This document shows positions 24,658 to 32,959 of a DNA stretch of 64,000 nucleotides, one piece after another (positions within the stretch are counted from its first letter, which is position 1; each line of letters starts with the position of its first letter). Below the pieces are notes generated by a model that made no database searches, was not told the DNA's origin, and saw only the letters and a list, made by a program, of their open reading frames with translations. This DNA is from Archangium violaceum (GTDB taxonomy: Bacteria > Myxococcota > Myxococcia > Myxococcales > Myxococcaceae), in NCBI RefSeq assembly GCF_016859125.1, contig NZ_CP069338.1, positions 682,001 to 746,000 of the forward strand. Direction: 5' to 3'. The translations under genes and the position numbers were made by a program.

Positions 24658-25485
24658 TTACGCCTCGCGGTCCAGACGCGCCACTTCGTCGTCCGCGAGC
24701 CCGAAGGTCGCCTGGAGCATGTTGAGGATGCGCTGCTCGCTCAGGCTCGGATCCTGTCCGCTGGCGTGGGCGATCTTCGTCGCCAGCCGGTAGGCCTTCA
24801 GCCGCTGGGGATGCGTCGTCAGCCCACGCGCCAGCACCTGCAACCGCGTCGGCAGGCCCTCGGCCGCCAGCGCCGCCACCGCCTCGCTCACGAAGGCCTG
24901 CGCCCGCTCGGGGCTCACGTCGTGGAAGAGCGGATCCGACGCGAAGCTCTCCACCAGCGCCCTCGCCTCCGCCTCCTTCAGACGTCCGTCCGCCGCGCTC
25001 ACCAGCACCATCACCTCCGCGAACAGGCGCTCCAGCGGCTCGCCCAGCGCCTCCGCCAGGCTGCCTCCACTCTCAATGACGTCGATGATCTGCGCCACCT
25101 CGTCCTCGGAGATGCCCAGCGCGGCCTGGAACGTCTTGAGCAGGCCCAGCTCCGTGCGCGTGGCCCGGTGGTCCGCGAACGCCACGGACGCCGCCAGCCC
25201 GAAGGCCAGCATCCGGTTCTTGTGGTCCGGCAGCCGCGCCCGGAACGAGGCGAGGATCTCCTCCAGGTCGTGCGCCTTGGACAACCTCTGGGCGCTCGTC
25301 TCCACCAGCGCGTTGAGCTCCTCGGGTTTGGTGCCCTCGAACTCGGGGCGCTCGATGACGCGCCGCAACAACGTCTGCATCTCCCGCTGCGACACCTGGC
25401 CATCGGCCATGGCGGCCAGCAGCATCACCTCCACCAGCGCCGCGTTCCGCTCCTTGCGCGCCTTCACTGCCTGCTCTCGAGGCAT
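24658..25485 (-). CDS. TerB-like (tellurite resistance) tandem-domain protein
   Basis: 275-aa helical protein with two TerB-like domains. The first is [27 protein letters not shown] and the second [26 protein letters not shown]; both contain the acidic ADG(Q/R)xxxxE loop. Further copies of the motif ([38 protein letters not shown]) suggest four half-repeats. The family is linked to metal or stress sensing, not proven resistance. ATG 25485 overlaps the end of ttcA by 22 bases and has AGGGAGGG upstream, so translation is probably coupled. The PhnD-like gene follows. Confidence 0.8.
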   Translation of the reverse strand: MPREQAVKARKERNAALVEVMLLAAMADGQVSQREMQTLLRRVIERPEFEGTKPEELNALVETSAQRLSKAHDLEEILASFRARLPDHKNRMLAFGLAASVAFADHRATRTELGLLKTFQAALGISEDEVAQIIDVIESGGSLAEALGEPLERLFAEVMVLVSAADGRLKEAEARALVESFASDPLFHDVSPERAQAFVSEAVAALAAEGLPTRLQVLARGLTTHPQRLKAYRLATKIAHASGQDPSLSEQRILNMLQATFGLADDEVARLDREA

Positions 25486-26342
25486 CCGCCAGCCCTCCCT
25501 GGGTTCTTGCTGCCGTCGTCGTCCCGCGACTGCGTACCACCCTCGGGTTGAGTACCCTCGGACGCGAGCGCGGAAAAGTCGAAAAGGCTCCGGTCCATCA
25601 GATGGCTCGCCCGCACGTTGCTCATGGCGGACAGCACGCTCTGCCGGACGTTGGGAATCTCCTTGCCCAGCTCCTCCATCAGCCGCTGCATGCGCTTGCG
25701 CTGCAGGTTCTCCTGCGAGCCGCACAGGTCGCACGGGATGATGGGGAACCGCCGGGCCTCGGCGTAGGCGGCGATCTCCTTCTCCGGCGCGTAGCACAGC
25801 GGGCGGATGACGGTGTTGCGCCCATCGTCGCTCTTGAGGATGGGCGGCATGGCCTTGAGCGAGCCGGCGAAGAAGAGGTTGAGCAGCAGGGTGTTGGCCA
25901 GGTCGTCCCGGTGGTGGCCGAGGGCGATCTTGTTGCAGCCCAGCTCCACGGCCGCCGTATAGAGGATGCCGCGCCGCAGCCGGGAGCAGACGGTGCACTG
26001 GGTCTTCCCGGGGGGCGTCTTCTCGAGGACGACGGAGTAGGTGTCCTCCTTGAGCATCTTGTAGGCGAAGCCCTCGCTCTTGAACCAGCCCTCCAGCTTG
26101 TCGGCGGGGAAGCCGGGGTGGCCCTGGTCCAGGTTCACCGCCAGCAGGTCGAACTTCACGGGCGCGCGGCGCTGAAGCTCCCGGAGCAGATAGAGGAGGG
26201 TGTACGAGTCCTTCCCACCGGACACCCCCACCATGATGCGGTCCCCATTGGAGATGAGGGAGTAGTCGGAGATGGCGCGGCCCATGTGGCCGAGGAGATT
26301 CTTCTCGAGGCGAAGGACGTCGGGGTTCATCGGGGTTGTCAT
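25464..26342 (-). CDS. ttcA: tRNA 2-thiocytidine(32) synthetase
   Basis: ATP-dependent enzyme that thiolates C32 of tRNA with an iron-sulfur cluster. PP-loop SGGKDS is at residues 42-47; the Cys pair is in [12 protein letters not shown]; further motifs are [12 protein letters not shown]-like NTLLLNLFF and [13 protein letters not shown]. Length 292 aa, typical, with a disordered C-terminal extension ([16 protein letters not shown]) that overlaps the start of the TerB-like gene. Starts ATG 26342 and ATG 26330 are both possible. Divergent from the ribonuclease D gene; first gene of a leftward cluster. Confidence 0.93.
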   Translation of the reverse strand: MTTPMNPDVLRLEKNLLGHMGRAISDYSLISNGDRIMVGVSGGKDSYTLLYLLRELQRRAPVKFDLLAVNLDQGHPGFPADKLEGWFKSEGFAYKMLKEDTYSVVLEKTPPGKTQCTVCSRLRRGILYTAAVELGCNKIALGHHRDDLANTLLLNLFFAGSLKAMPPILKSDDGRNTVIRPLCYAPEKEIAAYAEARRFPIIPCDLCGSQENLQRKRMQRLMEELGKEIPNVRQSVLSAMSNVRASHLMDRSLFDFSALASEGTQPEGGTQSRDDDGSKNPGRAGGCLESRQ

Positions 26343-26408
26343 CCTAGCGGCGGCTGGGGAAAAAACACGCTACACGTACATACCTGCTCCGCTAGCCTGC
26401 TCTCCGCC

Positions 26409-27578
26409 ATGCCGACCTTCCCACAAGGTGCGCAAGACATCGTAGATGCCCCGGGGGCCCATGCGGCCGCCCGGAAACTGGAGCAGGCCGAGGAACTGGC
26501 CGTGGACGTGGAGGCGGACGCGATGCACGCCTTCCGGGCCCGGCTGTGCTTCCTCCAGGTAGGCACGGACGAGGACGTGTACCTCTTCGACACGCTGCAA
26601 CCCGGGGTGGAGCCGTCGCTCCTGGCGCCGGTGATGGAGGACCCGGGGCGGACGAAGTTCTTCCATGCCGCCTCGGGGGACCTGCCCTACCTGGCCGAGG
26701 CGGGAGTCCGGGTGCGCGGACTCTTCGATACCCACCGGGCGGCCACGCTGCTGGGGTGGCCCAAGGTGGGGCTGGCGGACCTGGCGCGCGAGCGGCTGGG
26801 CGTGGAGCTGCCGAAGGAGCACCAACAATCGGACTTCTCGCTGCGGCCGCTGCCTCCGGGGATGAGGGACTACATCGCCAACGACGTGCGCTACCTGGTG
26901 GAGCTGGGCAGGCAGGTGCGGGAGGCGTGCCGGAAGGCGGACATCCTGGAGGAGGTACTGCTCGACTGCCAGCGGATGTGCGACGAGGCGGCGGCGCGCC
27001 CGGACGTGGGAGCGGACTTCAAGCCGCGCCTGCCGAAGGGGGGACTGAACCCGACGCAACTGACGCTGGCCAACGCGATTGCCCACGCGCTGCACCGCAA
27101 GCGGCTGGAGTGGGCCGAGGCGGAGAACGTCCCGATGGGGAGGATGCTCTCCAACATGGCCATCTCGGACATCGCGGTGAAGCCACCGGGAAACCCCAAG
27201 GAGCTGGCGAAGGCGGCGGGAGTGCGAGGCGCCTTCGTGAGGTCGCACGGGGACGAGGTGCTGGCGTTGGTGCGCGAGCTGCTGGAGAAGTCACGCCGGG
27301 GCGAGCTGAAGGCGGAGGGCGGGGAGCAGAAGGGCCCGAGGGACGTGAACCGGCGCAAGAGGGAGGACGCGCTGAAGGCGTGGAGGGCGGAGAAGGCGAC
27401 GGCGCGCAAGGTGACGCCGTCGGTGGTGATGCCCAACGCCATCCTCGACACGCTGGTGTCACGGCCTCCGGCGAACCTCGAGGAGATGAGGGCGGTGCCA
27501 TACATCGGAGACAAGCGCGTGCAGCTCTACGGAGAGGAGCTGCTGACGCTGCTCGCCCAGCACCCGGTCCAGAGCTGA
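26409..27578 (+). CDS. rnd: Ribonuclease D-like 3'-5' exonuclease with HRDC domains
   Basis: 389-aa DEDD-family exonuclease for tRNA and structured RNA 3' trimming. Exo I AVDVEADAMHAF (the usual DTE is D-V-E), Exo II FHAASGDLPYL and Exo III YIANDVRYL are all visible in residues 25-170. Two HRDC-like helical domains follow: LTLANAIAHALHRKRLEWAE and SVVMPNAILDTLVSRPPANLEEM. ATG 26409 begins the conserved region. It shares a 66-base divergent region with ttcA. An intergenic repeat follows the stop codon at once. Confidence 0.88.
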   Translation: MPTFPQGAQDIVDAPGAHAAARKLEQAEELAVDVEADAMHAFRARLCFLQVGTDEDVYLFDTLQPGVEPSLLAPVMEDPGRTKFFHAASGDLPYLAEAGVRVRGLFDTHRAATLLGWPKVGLADLARERLGVELPKEHQQSDFSLRPLPPGMRDYIANDVRYLVELGRQVREACRKADILEEVLLDCQRMCDEAAARPDVGADFKPRLPKGGLNPTQLTLANAIAHALHRKRLEWAEAENVPMGRMLSNMAISDIAVKPPGNPKELAKAAGVRGAFVRSHGDEVLALVRELLEKSRRGELKAEGGEQKGPRDVNRRKREDALKAWRAEKATARKVTPSVVMPNAILDTLVSRPPANLEEMRAVPYIGDKRVQLYGEELLTLLAQHPVQS

Positions 27579-27579
27579 G

Positions 27580-27620
27580 CCCCCTCCCCTCTCCCTCTGG
27601 GAGAGGGACGGGGTGAGGGT
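27580..27620. repeat. Intergenic hairpin repeat, copy 1
   Basis: CCCTCTCCCTCTGGGAGAGGG is a near-perfect inverted repeat followed by ACGGGGTGAGGGT. The same unit occurs at 32268-32302 and 49645-49680. It starts within 3 bases of the ribonuclease D stop codon and may also act as a 3' mRNA structure. Confidence 0.7.
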
Positions 27621-27677
27621 ATCCAACCCCGTGCCGACCACCGTGTCCTGCTGCTCGAGAGGGATGAGACCACGGAC

Positions 27678-28172
27678 ATGTCCAGACAACCCGTGCCGCT
27701 GCTCGCCCGGTCGGTGTTGTGCATCCTGCTTTCAGGATGCGCTGCGGGAGGCATCAGGACCTCTGTCGAAGGAGGCCTGAGTCCCAGGCATTTTCATTTC
27801 CACGATGTCGTCACCAAAAAGGATGACAATGAACCAGGGGGCTGGCGGGCTGCATGCCTCGAAGTAGGCATCGAGAGAAACAACACGGGGGAATTGTTCT
27901 ACTGCAAGTTTGGCGTCGAAATGCCAATCAAGAACACGAGGCAGGGAGAAATCCCCATCGACCGAGCGCGGAGCATCGCCGCGAGCTGCGCCAATCAAGC
28001 AGCCAAGACAACGCTATCCACCGTCACGCCGGCAACCCCCATTGGCATCGCATGTGAAGAATTCAAGACCCTCTATCACCTGACCCTCAAGAACATCATT
28101 GATGGAGCCAGGGTCACGAAAAGATGCCGCGAGGCAATCCCCCCTGTCAGACTCACCCCACCCCGCCCGTAA
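27678..28172 (+). CDS. Lipoprotein of unknown function
   Basis: 164-aa predicted lipoprotein: leader CILLSGC with Cys21. The mature part has predicted strands (CLEVGIERNNTGELFYCKFGVEM) and four further cysteines (ACLEV, YCKF, SCANQ, ACEEF), which could pair as two disulfides. No recognised domain. Codon use is less GC-rich than in flanking genes. The next gene starts 4 bases after this stop, so the two are almost certainly co-transcribed. Possibly an accessory pair, such as an effector with a partner; nothing in the sequence proves this. Confidence 0.65.
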   Translation: MSRQPVPLLARSVLCILLSGCAAGGIRTSVEGGLSPRHFHFHDVVTKKDDNEPGGWRAACLEVGIERNNTGELFYCKFGVEMPIKNTRQGEIPIDRARSIAASCANQAAKTTLSTVTPATPIGIACEEFKTLYHLTLKNIIDGARVTKRCREAIPPVRLTPPRP

Positions 28173-28176
28173 CGCC

Positions 28177-28740
28177 ATGAGTCTCGACCGTACGCAGTTG
28201 ATTTCGATTGCGCTGAATTACTGGCAGTCGTTCAAGGACTACAGCCAGGACCCCAGTCCCGAGGACCAAAAGCGTTTCGAGGTCATCAAACAGAAACTTC
28301 AAGAGCATGACCGCTGGCTGGCATTCCAGAAGAAGCTCAAGGGCGAACTACCCGATTTCGACATTGGCGACTACACAGGGCCTGGTCCCTGCTTTTGCTG
28401 TGTGGCATATCCGAGACACAGCAGGTCCCAGCCTGACTTGCGTTGGGTCGTCGTCGGTTGCGTCAGCTTCCTAGCGCCCGTCTACATCGTCTACGGAGTG
28501 CAATTCGACTACAGCAACAACGAGCGAATCTTCAAGAAGCTCGCATTCTGGCCGCTTCCGCCCGAAATACAGGCGACCGCCGACACCATCGCCAGGAGAA
28601 TCGAAGCAAGCTTTGAAGTGACCGCGCTTCCGCACGAACTGGCCGAGCTCCATGTCCCGCTCTACGTCCAGTTCACGGAGCCACCGGAGACGACGCTCTT
28701 TCATGCGCTCTTCCTGGACAGCCCCGAGAACCTGCCGTGA
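28177..28740 (+). CDS. Protein of unknown function
   Basis: 187-aa protein, family not recognised. The N-terminal half is helical and charged (DPSPEDQKRFEVIKQKLQEHDRW). A central GPGPCFCCVAYP turn contains three cysteines. Next comes a hydrophobic stretch, WVVVGCVSFLAPVYIVYGV, that is either a buried beta sheet or one membrane segment. The end is ELAELHVPLYVQF. No signal peptide. It starts 4 bases after the lipoprotein gene stop. Base composition is less GC-rich than in the surroundings, as for its partner. Role unknown. Confidence 0.6.
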   Translation: MSLDRTQLISIALNYWQSFKDYSQDPSPEDQKRFEVIKQKLQEHDRWLAFQKKLKGELPDFDIGDYTGPGPCFCCVAYPRHSRSQPDLRWVVVGCVSFLAPVYIVYGVQFDYSNNERIFKKLAFWPLPPEIQATADTIARRIEASFEVTALPHELAELHVPLYVQFTEPPETTLFHALFLDSPENLP

Positions 28741-28757
28741 CCCGACCCTGTTGTGCA

Positions 28758-28773
28758 CAGGCGTAGACGCCTG
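28758..28773. terminator. Short hairpin after the unknown gene pair
   Basis: CAGGCGT and ACGCCTG form a 7-base-pair stem with a 2-base centre, 18 bases after the stop codon. A further ACGCCTG copy follows at about 28784. No U-tract, so termination is doubtful. Confidence 0.35.
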
Positions 28774-28877
28774 ACCCGAGGTCCACGCCTGGCCATCTCG
28801 GGAAATCGGGGTCACACCACCCCGCCTGCAATAAAACCGCCCCTCGGACGTTCCCTCGCGACCCAACCGAGGGACCC

Positions 28878-31631
28878 ATGAACCTCCGCCTCCGCCGCAC
28901 CCCCTGGGCGCTGCTCGCGCTCACCGTGGCCTGTGCCACACCGCAGCAGCGCACTGCTCCCACCCAGAACACGGCCCCCGCTCCCGAGCCAGCGGCCGAG
29001 ACCCCACGGCCTCCCACCTTCCGCCTGGGCACCCACGTGAAGCCCACGGGCTACCAGGTGGAGCTCACGGTGGACCCGGAGCAGGAGACCTTCGAGGGCG
29101 TGGTGGAAATCGCGCTCACCCTGTCCGAGTCCACGCGGCAGCTCTGGCTGCACGGCAACGGCCTGAAGGTGAAGGAGGCCACGCTCGCGGCGGGAGGCCA
29201 GACGCGGCCGGCGCGCGCGGTGACGGAGGGCACCCACTTCATCGGCTTCCTGCTCGAGCGCCCGGTGGGTCCGGGCCCCGCGACGCTGCGAGTCGCCTAC
29301 CAGGGCATCGCGTCGGAGAAGGAGACCACGGGCCTCTTCCGGCAGAAGGACGGGGACACCTGGTACGCGCTGACGCAGTTCCAGCCGGATGACGCGCGCC
29401 GGGCGATACCGTGCTTCGACGAGCCGGGCTTCAAGGTGCCCTGGCACCTGACGCTGCGAGTCCCCCGGAACCAACAGGCCTTCTCCAACACGCCAGTGGC
29501 CTCCGAGGAACAGGGCGCGGACGGGTGGAAGACGGTGCGCTTCCGGCCCACGCCGCCGCTGCCCAGCGAGGTGGTGGCCTTCGCGGTGGGCCCCTTCGAG
29601 ACAGTGGACGCGGCGCCCGCGGGCGAGAAGCGCACGCCGGTGCGCATCGTGGTCCCCAAGGGCCGCAAGGCCGAGGCCGCGTATGCCGCCCAGGCCACGC
29701 CGCCGCTGGTGGGCCTGCTGGAGGAGTACTTCGGCATCCCCTACCCCTACGAGAAGCTGGACGTGCTGGCCATTCCGCGGCCCGTGCTCTTCGGGGCCAT
29801 GGAGAACCCGGGCCTCATCACCTTCCAGATGCCGCTGCTGCTGGCCCGGCCCGAGCAGGACACGCTGCAGCGTCAGCGCTCCTTCGCGCGGGTGCAGGCC
29901 CACGAGCTGGCGCACCAGTGGTTCGGCAACCTCGTCACACTGGCGTGGTGGGATGATACCTGGCTCAACGAGTCCTTCGCGGACTGGCTCTCCCTCAAGG
30001 TGACGGGCCAGTGGCAGCCCTCGTGGAACCTGGACGCCCAGCGCGTGACGGAGCGCGCGCAGGCGATGACGGCGGACCGGCTCGCCACCACGCGCCGCAT
30101 CCGCCAGCCCGTCGAGAACGAGAGCGACATCCTCACCGCCTTCGACGGCAACATCACCTACGCCAAGGGCAACGCGGTGCTCGCCATGTTCGAGGCGTGG
30201 GTGGGCCCGGAGCGCTTCCGCGAGGGCGTGCGCGCCCACATGCGAAAGCACGCCCTGGGCAACGCCACCGCGGCCGACTTCTTCCAGGCCCTCTCCCAGG
30301 CGGCGGGCACCGACATGACGGCCCCCCTCACCACCTTCCTGGACCAGCCCGGCGTGCCGCTCGTCACCATGGGCCTCCAGTGCGCGGCGGGCGCGCCACC
30401 GAAGCTGACGCTGGCGCAGCGCCGCTTCCTGCCCGTGGGCTCTCGAGCCGCGAGCACGGCGGAGCAGACCTGGCAGGTGCCCGTATGCGTGCGCTACGGC
30501 ATGGGCAAGCAGGAGGCGCGGGCCTGCACCCTGCTCACCGGGAAGACGGGCGAGCTCGTGCTGACGGGCGCCACCGGCTGCCCCGGCTGGGTGCTCCCCA
30601 ACGCGGACGCGCGCGGCTACTACCACGCGAAGCTGGACGGAGACCTGCTCGGCCGGCTCACGAAAGGCGGCGGCAAGCAGCTCACCCTGTCCGAGCGCAT
30701 GGGGCTGCTCGGCGACGCGCAGGCGCTGATGGCCAGCAATGAGCTGCCGGTGGACGAGGCGCTCGGGGTGGTGACACGCCTGCTGCCCACGGATGACAGG
30801 GAGCTCCTCACCGGCGCGCTGGCCCTGGTGGGCTCGGTGCGGAGGGAGCTCATCCCCGAGTCGCTGAGGCCCAGGTACGCGGCGTTCGTGCGCCGCACGT
30901 TCGGCGACAAGGCGCACGCGCTCGGCCTGCGGCCCCGCCCGGGCGAGGACGAGGCCACGCGCCTGCTGCGGCCCACCCTGGTGAAGGCCGTGGCCGACCT
31001 GGGCCGGGATGAGTCGCTGCAGACACAGTCGCTCGAGCTGACGCGCAAGTGGCTGGAGGACCGCCGCGCCATCTCGCCGGAGATGGTGGAGGTGGTGCTG
31101 CGACTGGGCGCGCGCAAGGGAGACGCGGCGCTGCACCAGCGCATGCTGGCCGAGGCCCGCGGGACGAGTGACCCGGCCGAGCGCGGCGCCCTGCTCGGCG
31201 CGCTGGGCGCCTTCAACGATCCCACGCTCGTCCGCGCCAGCATCGCGCTGCTGCTCTCCGACGACTTCTCCCCGCTCGAGGTCATCATGTACATGGCGGG
31301 AGAGTTGATGAACGAAGAAGTCCCGCGCGAGCTGCTCTACACCTACGTGAAGGACCACTACGACGCCCTGACCGAGCGGCTGCCGCACGAGGCCCGCGGC
31401 GCGGCGCCCACCCTGGGCGTGGCCTTCTGCGACCCCGCGCACCGTCAGGACATCGAGGCCTTCTTCAAGGAGCGCTCGGCCCACCACCCCGGCGGCCCCA
31501 AGTTCCTCGCTCAGACACTGGAGCGGGTGGACCTGTGCATCGCCCAGCGGGAGGCCCTCCGGCCCGGACTCATGCGCTTCTTGACGCGCCCGTCACCAGC
31601 GTCTCCAGGGCCGGACCCAGACGGAACGTAA
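28878..31631 (+). CDS. M1 family zinc aminopeptidase, lipoprotein
   Basis: 917-aa membrane-anchored aminopeptidase that removes N-terminal residues from peptides. The leader ends TVAC with Cys19 lipidated, followed by a Pro/Ala-rich linker. The M1 N-terminal saddle domain precedes the exopeptidase motif GAMEN (306-310). Zinc ligands are His342 and His346 in HELAHQWFGN plus Glu365 in NESFADW; Glu343 is the catalytic base. The C-terminal half is an ERAP1-like helical repeat region (about 550-900). All hallmarks are intact and length is normal. ATG 28878 starts the lipoprotein leader. A large hairpin follows the gene. Likely role: digestion of prey or environmental peptides at the envelope. Confidence 0.94.
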   Translation: MNLRLRRTPWALLALTVACATPQQRTAPTQNTAPAPEPAAETPRPPTFRLGTHVKPTGYQVELTVDPEQETFEGVVEIALTLSESTRQLWLHGNGLKVKEATLAAGGQTRPARAVTEGTHFIGFLLERPVGPGPATLRVAYQGIASEKETTGLFRQKDGDTWYALTQFQPDDARRAIPCFDEPGFKVPWHLTLRVPRNQQAFSNTPVASEEQGADGWKTVRFRPTPPLPSEVVAFAVGPFETVDAAPAGEKRTPVRIVVPKGRKAEAAYAAQATPPLVGLLEEYFGIPYPYEKLDVLAIPRPVLFGAMENPGLITFQMPLLLARPEQDTLQRQRSFARVQAHELAHQWFGNLVTLAWWDDTWLNESFADWLSLKVTGQWQPSWNLDAQRVTERAQAMTADRLATTRRIRQPVENESDILTAFDGNITYAKGNAVLAMFEAWVGPERFREGVRAHMRKHALGNATAADFFQALSQAAGTDMTAPLTTFLDQPGVPLVTMGLQCAAGAPPKLTLAQRRFLPVGSRAASTAEQTWQVPVCVRYGMGKQEARACTLLTGKTGELVLTGATGCPGWVLPNADARGYYHAKLDGDLLGRLTKGGGKQLTLSERMGLLGDAQALMASNELPVDEALGVVTRLLPTDDRELLTGALALVGSVRRELIPESLRPRYAAFVRRTFGDKAHALGLRPRPGEDEATRLLRPTLVKAVADLGRDESLQTQSLELTRKWLEDRRAISPEMVEVVLRLGARKGDAALHQRMLAEARGTSDPAERGALLGALGAFNDPTLVRASIALLLSDDFSPLEVIMYMAGELMNEEVPRELLYTYVKDHYDALTERLPHEARGAAPTLGVAFCDPAHRQDIEAFFKERSAHHPGGPKFLAQTLERVDLCIAQREALRPGLMRFLTRPSPASPGPDPDGT

Positions 31632-31677
31632 TCTTCCACCCGTGCGACCCGGCGCGGGCGTAGGACGTTCCCCCCAC

Positions 31678-31722
31678 AAGCCCCACGTGCATGTGACGTG
31701 ACGACATGCACGCCTGGGGCTT
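31678..31722 (+). terminator. Two-segment hairpin after the M1 aminopeptidase gene
   Basis: AAGCCCCA pairs with TGGGGCTT and GTGCATGT with ACATGCAC, with small asymmetric bulges (1 and 3 bases) between the two helices and a 9-base loop. It lies about 45 bases after the stop codon. Termination or a structured RNA are both possible. Confidence 0.5.
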
Positions 31723-31906
31723 TGCCGGAGTTCCTCGGAGAGCGGGGCAAAAATCCCGGTAAGCGCCTGTGCGTTCTTCTCGAGGGCAGTAGGCACGGGC
31801 GCCCTGTCATGAGGCCGATTTAACATGTGGCCGGAAGGGTGACGCTTCCGGTTGCGGCTGGGGGGAACGTGCGTAGTTTTCAAGCCGCTGTGGAGGTGGC
31901 ACGGGC

Positions 31907-32257
31907 ATGTCAGGAGTGCGACTGGGTGGCGCGACGGCCGACATCCATCACTGCATCGCGGCGAGCCTGAGCTGTCAGGCCTCGTGCGAGGCGGCGATGG
32001 CGCAATTGGCCGCGACAGGGATGCGCGCTGACAGCGAGCCGATGCGCCTGCTGCGGCAATGCGCGGAGCTGTGTGAGCTGAATGCCCGCGCCCTGCAAAA
32101 GGACAGCCGGCTGGCGCGGCGCACGGCGACGCTGTGCTTCGAGCTGAGCAACCAGGTGGCGCGCGCCGCGTGGCTGGACGGCAACCTGTCCGCCCACGTG
32201 CTGGCGCGGGATGCGCTGCATCTGGCCCGGGCCTGCCGGCCGCTGCTCTTCACCTGA
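31907..32257 (+). CDS. Cys-rich four-helix-bundle protein, DUF326/copper-storage-like
   Basis: 116-aa all-helical protein with seven cysteines: Cys16, 23, 27, 52, 56, 77 and 110. They lie mostly on one face of each predicted helix, several in a CxxxC or Cx6C spacing. His14 and His15 are adjacent to the first. The layout matches small four-helix bundles that line their core with thiols to bind Cu(I) (DUF326/Csp type). Csp proteins usually carry more cysteines, so capacity would be lower, or the role may differ. No signal peptide, so cytosolic. ATG 31907 follows GGAGGTGG. A repeat element lies just downstream. Confidence 0.6.
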   Translation: MSGVRLGGATADIHHCIAASLSCQASCEAAMAQLAATGMRADSEPMRLLRQCAELCELNARALQKDSRLARRTATLCFELSNQVARAAWLDGNLSAHVLARDALHLARACRPLLFT

Positions 32258-32267
32258 GGGAACGAAT

Positions 32268-32302
32268 CCCCTCTCCCCCTGGGAGAGGGTTAGGGTGAGG
32301 GT
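32268..32302. repeat. Intergenic hairpin repeat, copy 2
   Basis: CCCTCTCCCCCTGGGAGAGGG followed by TTAGGGTGAGGGT. Same family as 27580-27620 and 49645-49680. Lies between the Cys-rich helical gene and the GNAT gene. Confidence 0.7.
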
Positions 32303-32330
32303 CTTCCACTTCCATAAAGGAGACCCCACC

Positions 32331-32882
32331 GTGCAGACGCCGTTCTTACTGGGCCCGCGCCTGTACTTCCGCCCGCTCGAGCGAGAGGACGCGCCGAGGC
32401 TGGCCTCCTTCGTCAACAACCCCGACGTGCGCCGCAACCTGCTGACCCACCGCCCGATGAACGTGGGGCAGGAGGTGGCGTTCGTGGACACCATGGCCGC
32501 CAGCCAGCGGGACATCCTCTTCGCCATCGCGCTGCGAGATGGAGACCGGATGATCGGCACCACCGGGCTGCACGAGCTGGATTTCCGGAGCCGGCGCGCT
32601 GTCTTCGGCCTGCTGATCGGCGAGCCGTCCGAGTGGAACAAGGGCTACGCCACGGAGGCCACCCGGATGATGGTGGACTACGCCTTCGGCACGCTGAACC
32701 TGAACCGGGTGGAGTTGGAGGTGCTGGAACACAACGTGGGAGCCATCCGCGCCTACGAGAAGGTGGGCTTCAACCGGGAGGGCCTGCTGAGGCAGCACCA
32801 TTACGTGGACGGCGCGTACGTGAACACGCTCGTGATGGGAATCCTTCGCTCGGAGTGGCAGCCGCTCGCGGCCACTAAATAG
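32331..32882 (+). CDS. GNAT family N-acetyltransferase, RimJ/RimL-like
   Basis: 183-aa acetyl-CoA-dependent acyltransferase. Motifs: LYFRPLEREDAPRLASFVNNPDVRRNL (RimJ/RimL-type N-terminus), IGTTGLHELDFRSRRA, FGLLIGEPSEWNKGYATEATRMMVDYAF (acetyl-CoA pyrophosphate loop) and NLNRVELEVLEHNVGAIRAYEKVGF. These are typical of enzymes acetylating ribosomal proteins, aminoglycosides or small amines; the substrate is unknown. The GTG at 32331 has AAAGGAGA 7 bases upstream, which decides the start. Independent of the preceding gene because a repeat lies between. Confidence 0.88.
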   Translation: MQTPFLLGPRLYFRPLEREDAPRLASFVNNPDVRRNLLTHRPMNVGQEVAFVDTMAASQRDILFAIALRDGDRMIGTTGLHELDFRSRRAVFGLLIGEPSEWNKGYATEATRMMVDYAFGTLNLNRVELEVLEHNVGAIRAYEKVGFNREGLLRQHHYVDGAYVNTLVMGILRSEWQPLAATK

Positions 32883-32959
32883 CGCGGCGCCGCGCGTTTC
32901 CCAATAAGGTGCGGCGGGAGGGACGGGCCGGTATCGAGCGGCGAAGTCACGAGGAGCAC

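Noticed and set aside
23258-24793. 510-codon rightward frame over the bcp and PhnD-like genes
   Set aside because: Low-complexity Arg/His-rich sequence; both opposite-strand genes have clear families.
28812-31487. 890-codon leftward frame opposite the M1 aminopeptidase gene
   Set aside because: Composition is typical of an antisense shadow; the + strand has complete catalytic motifs.
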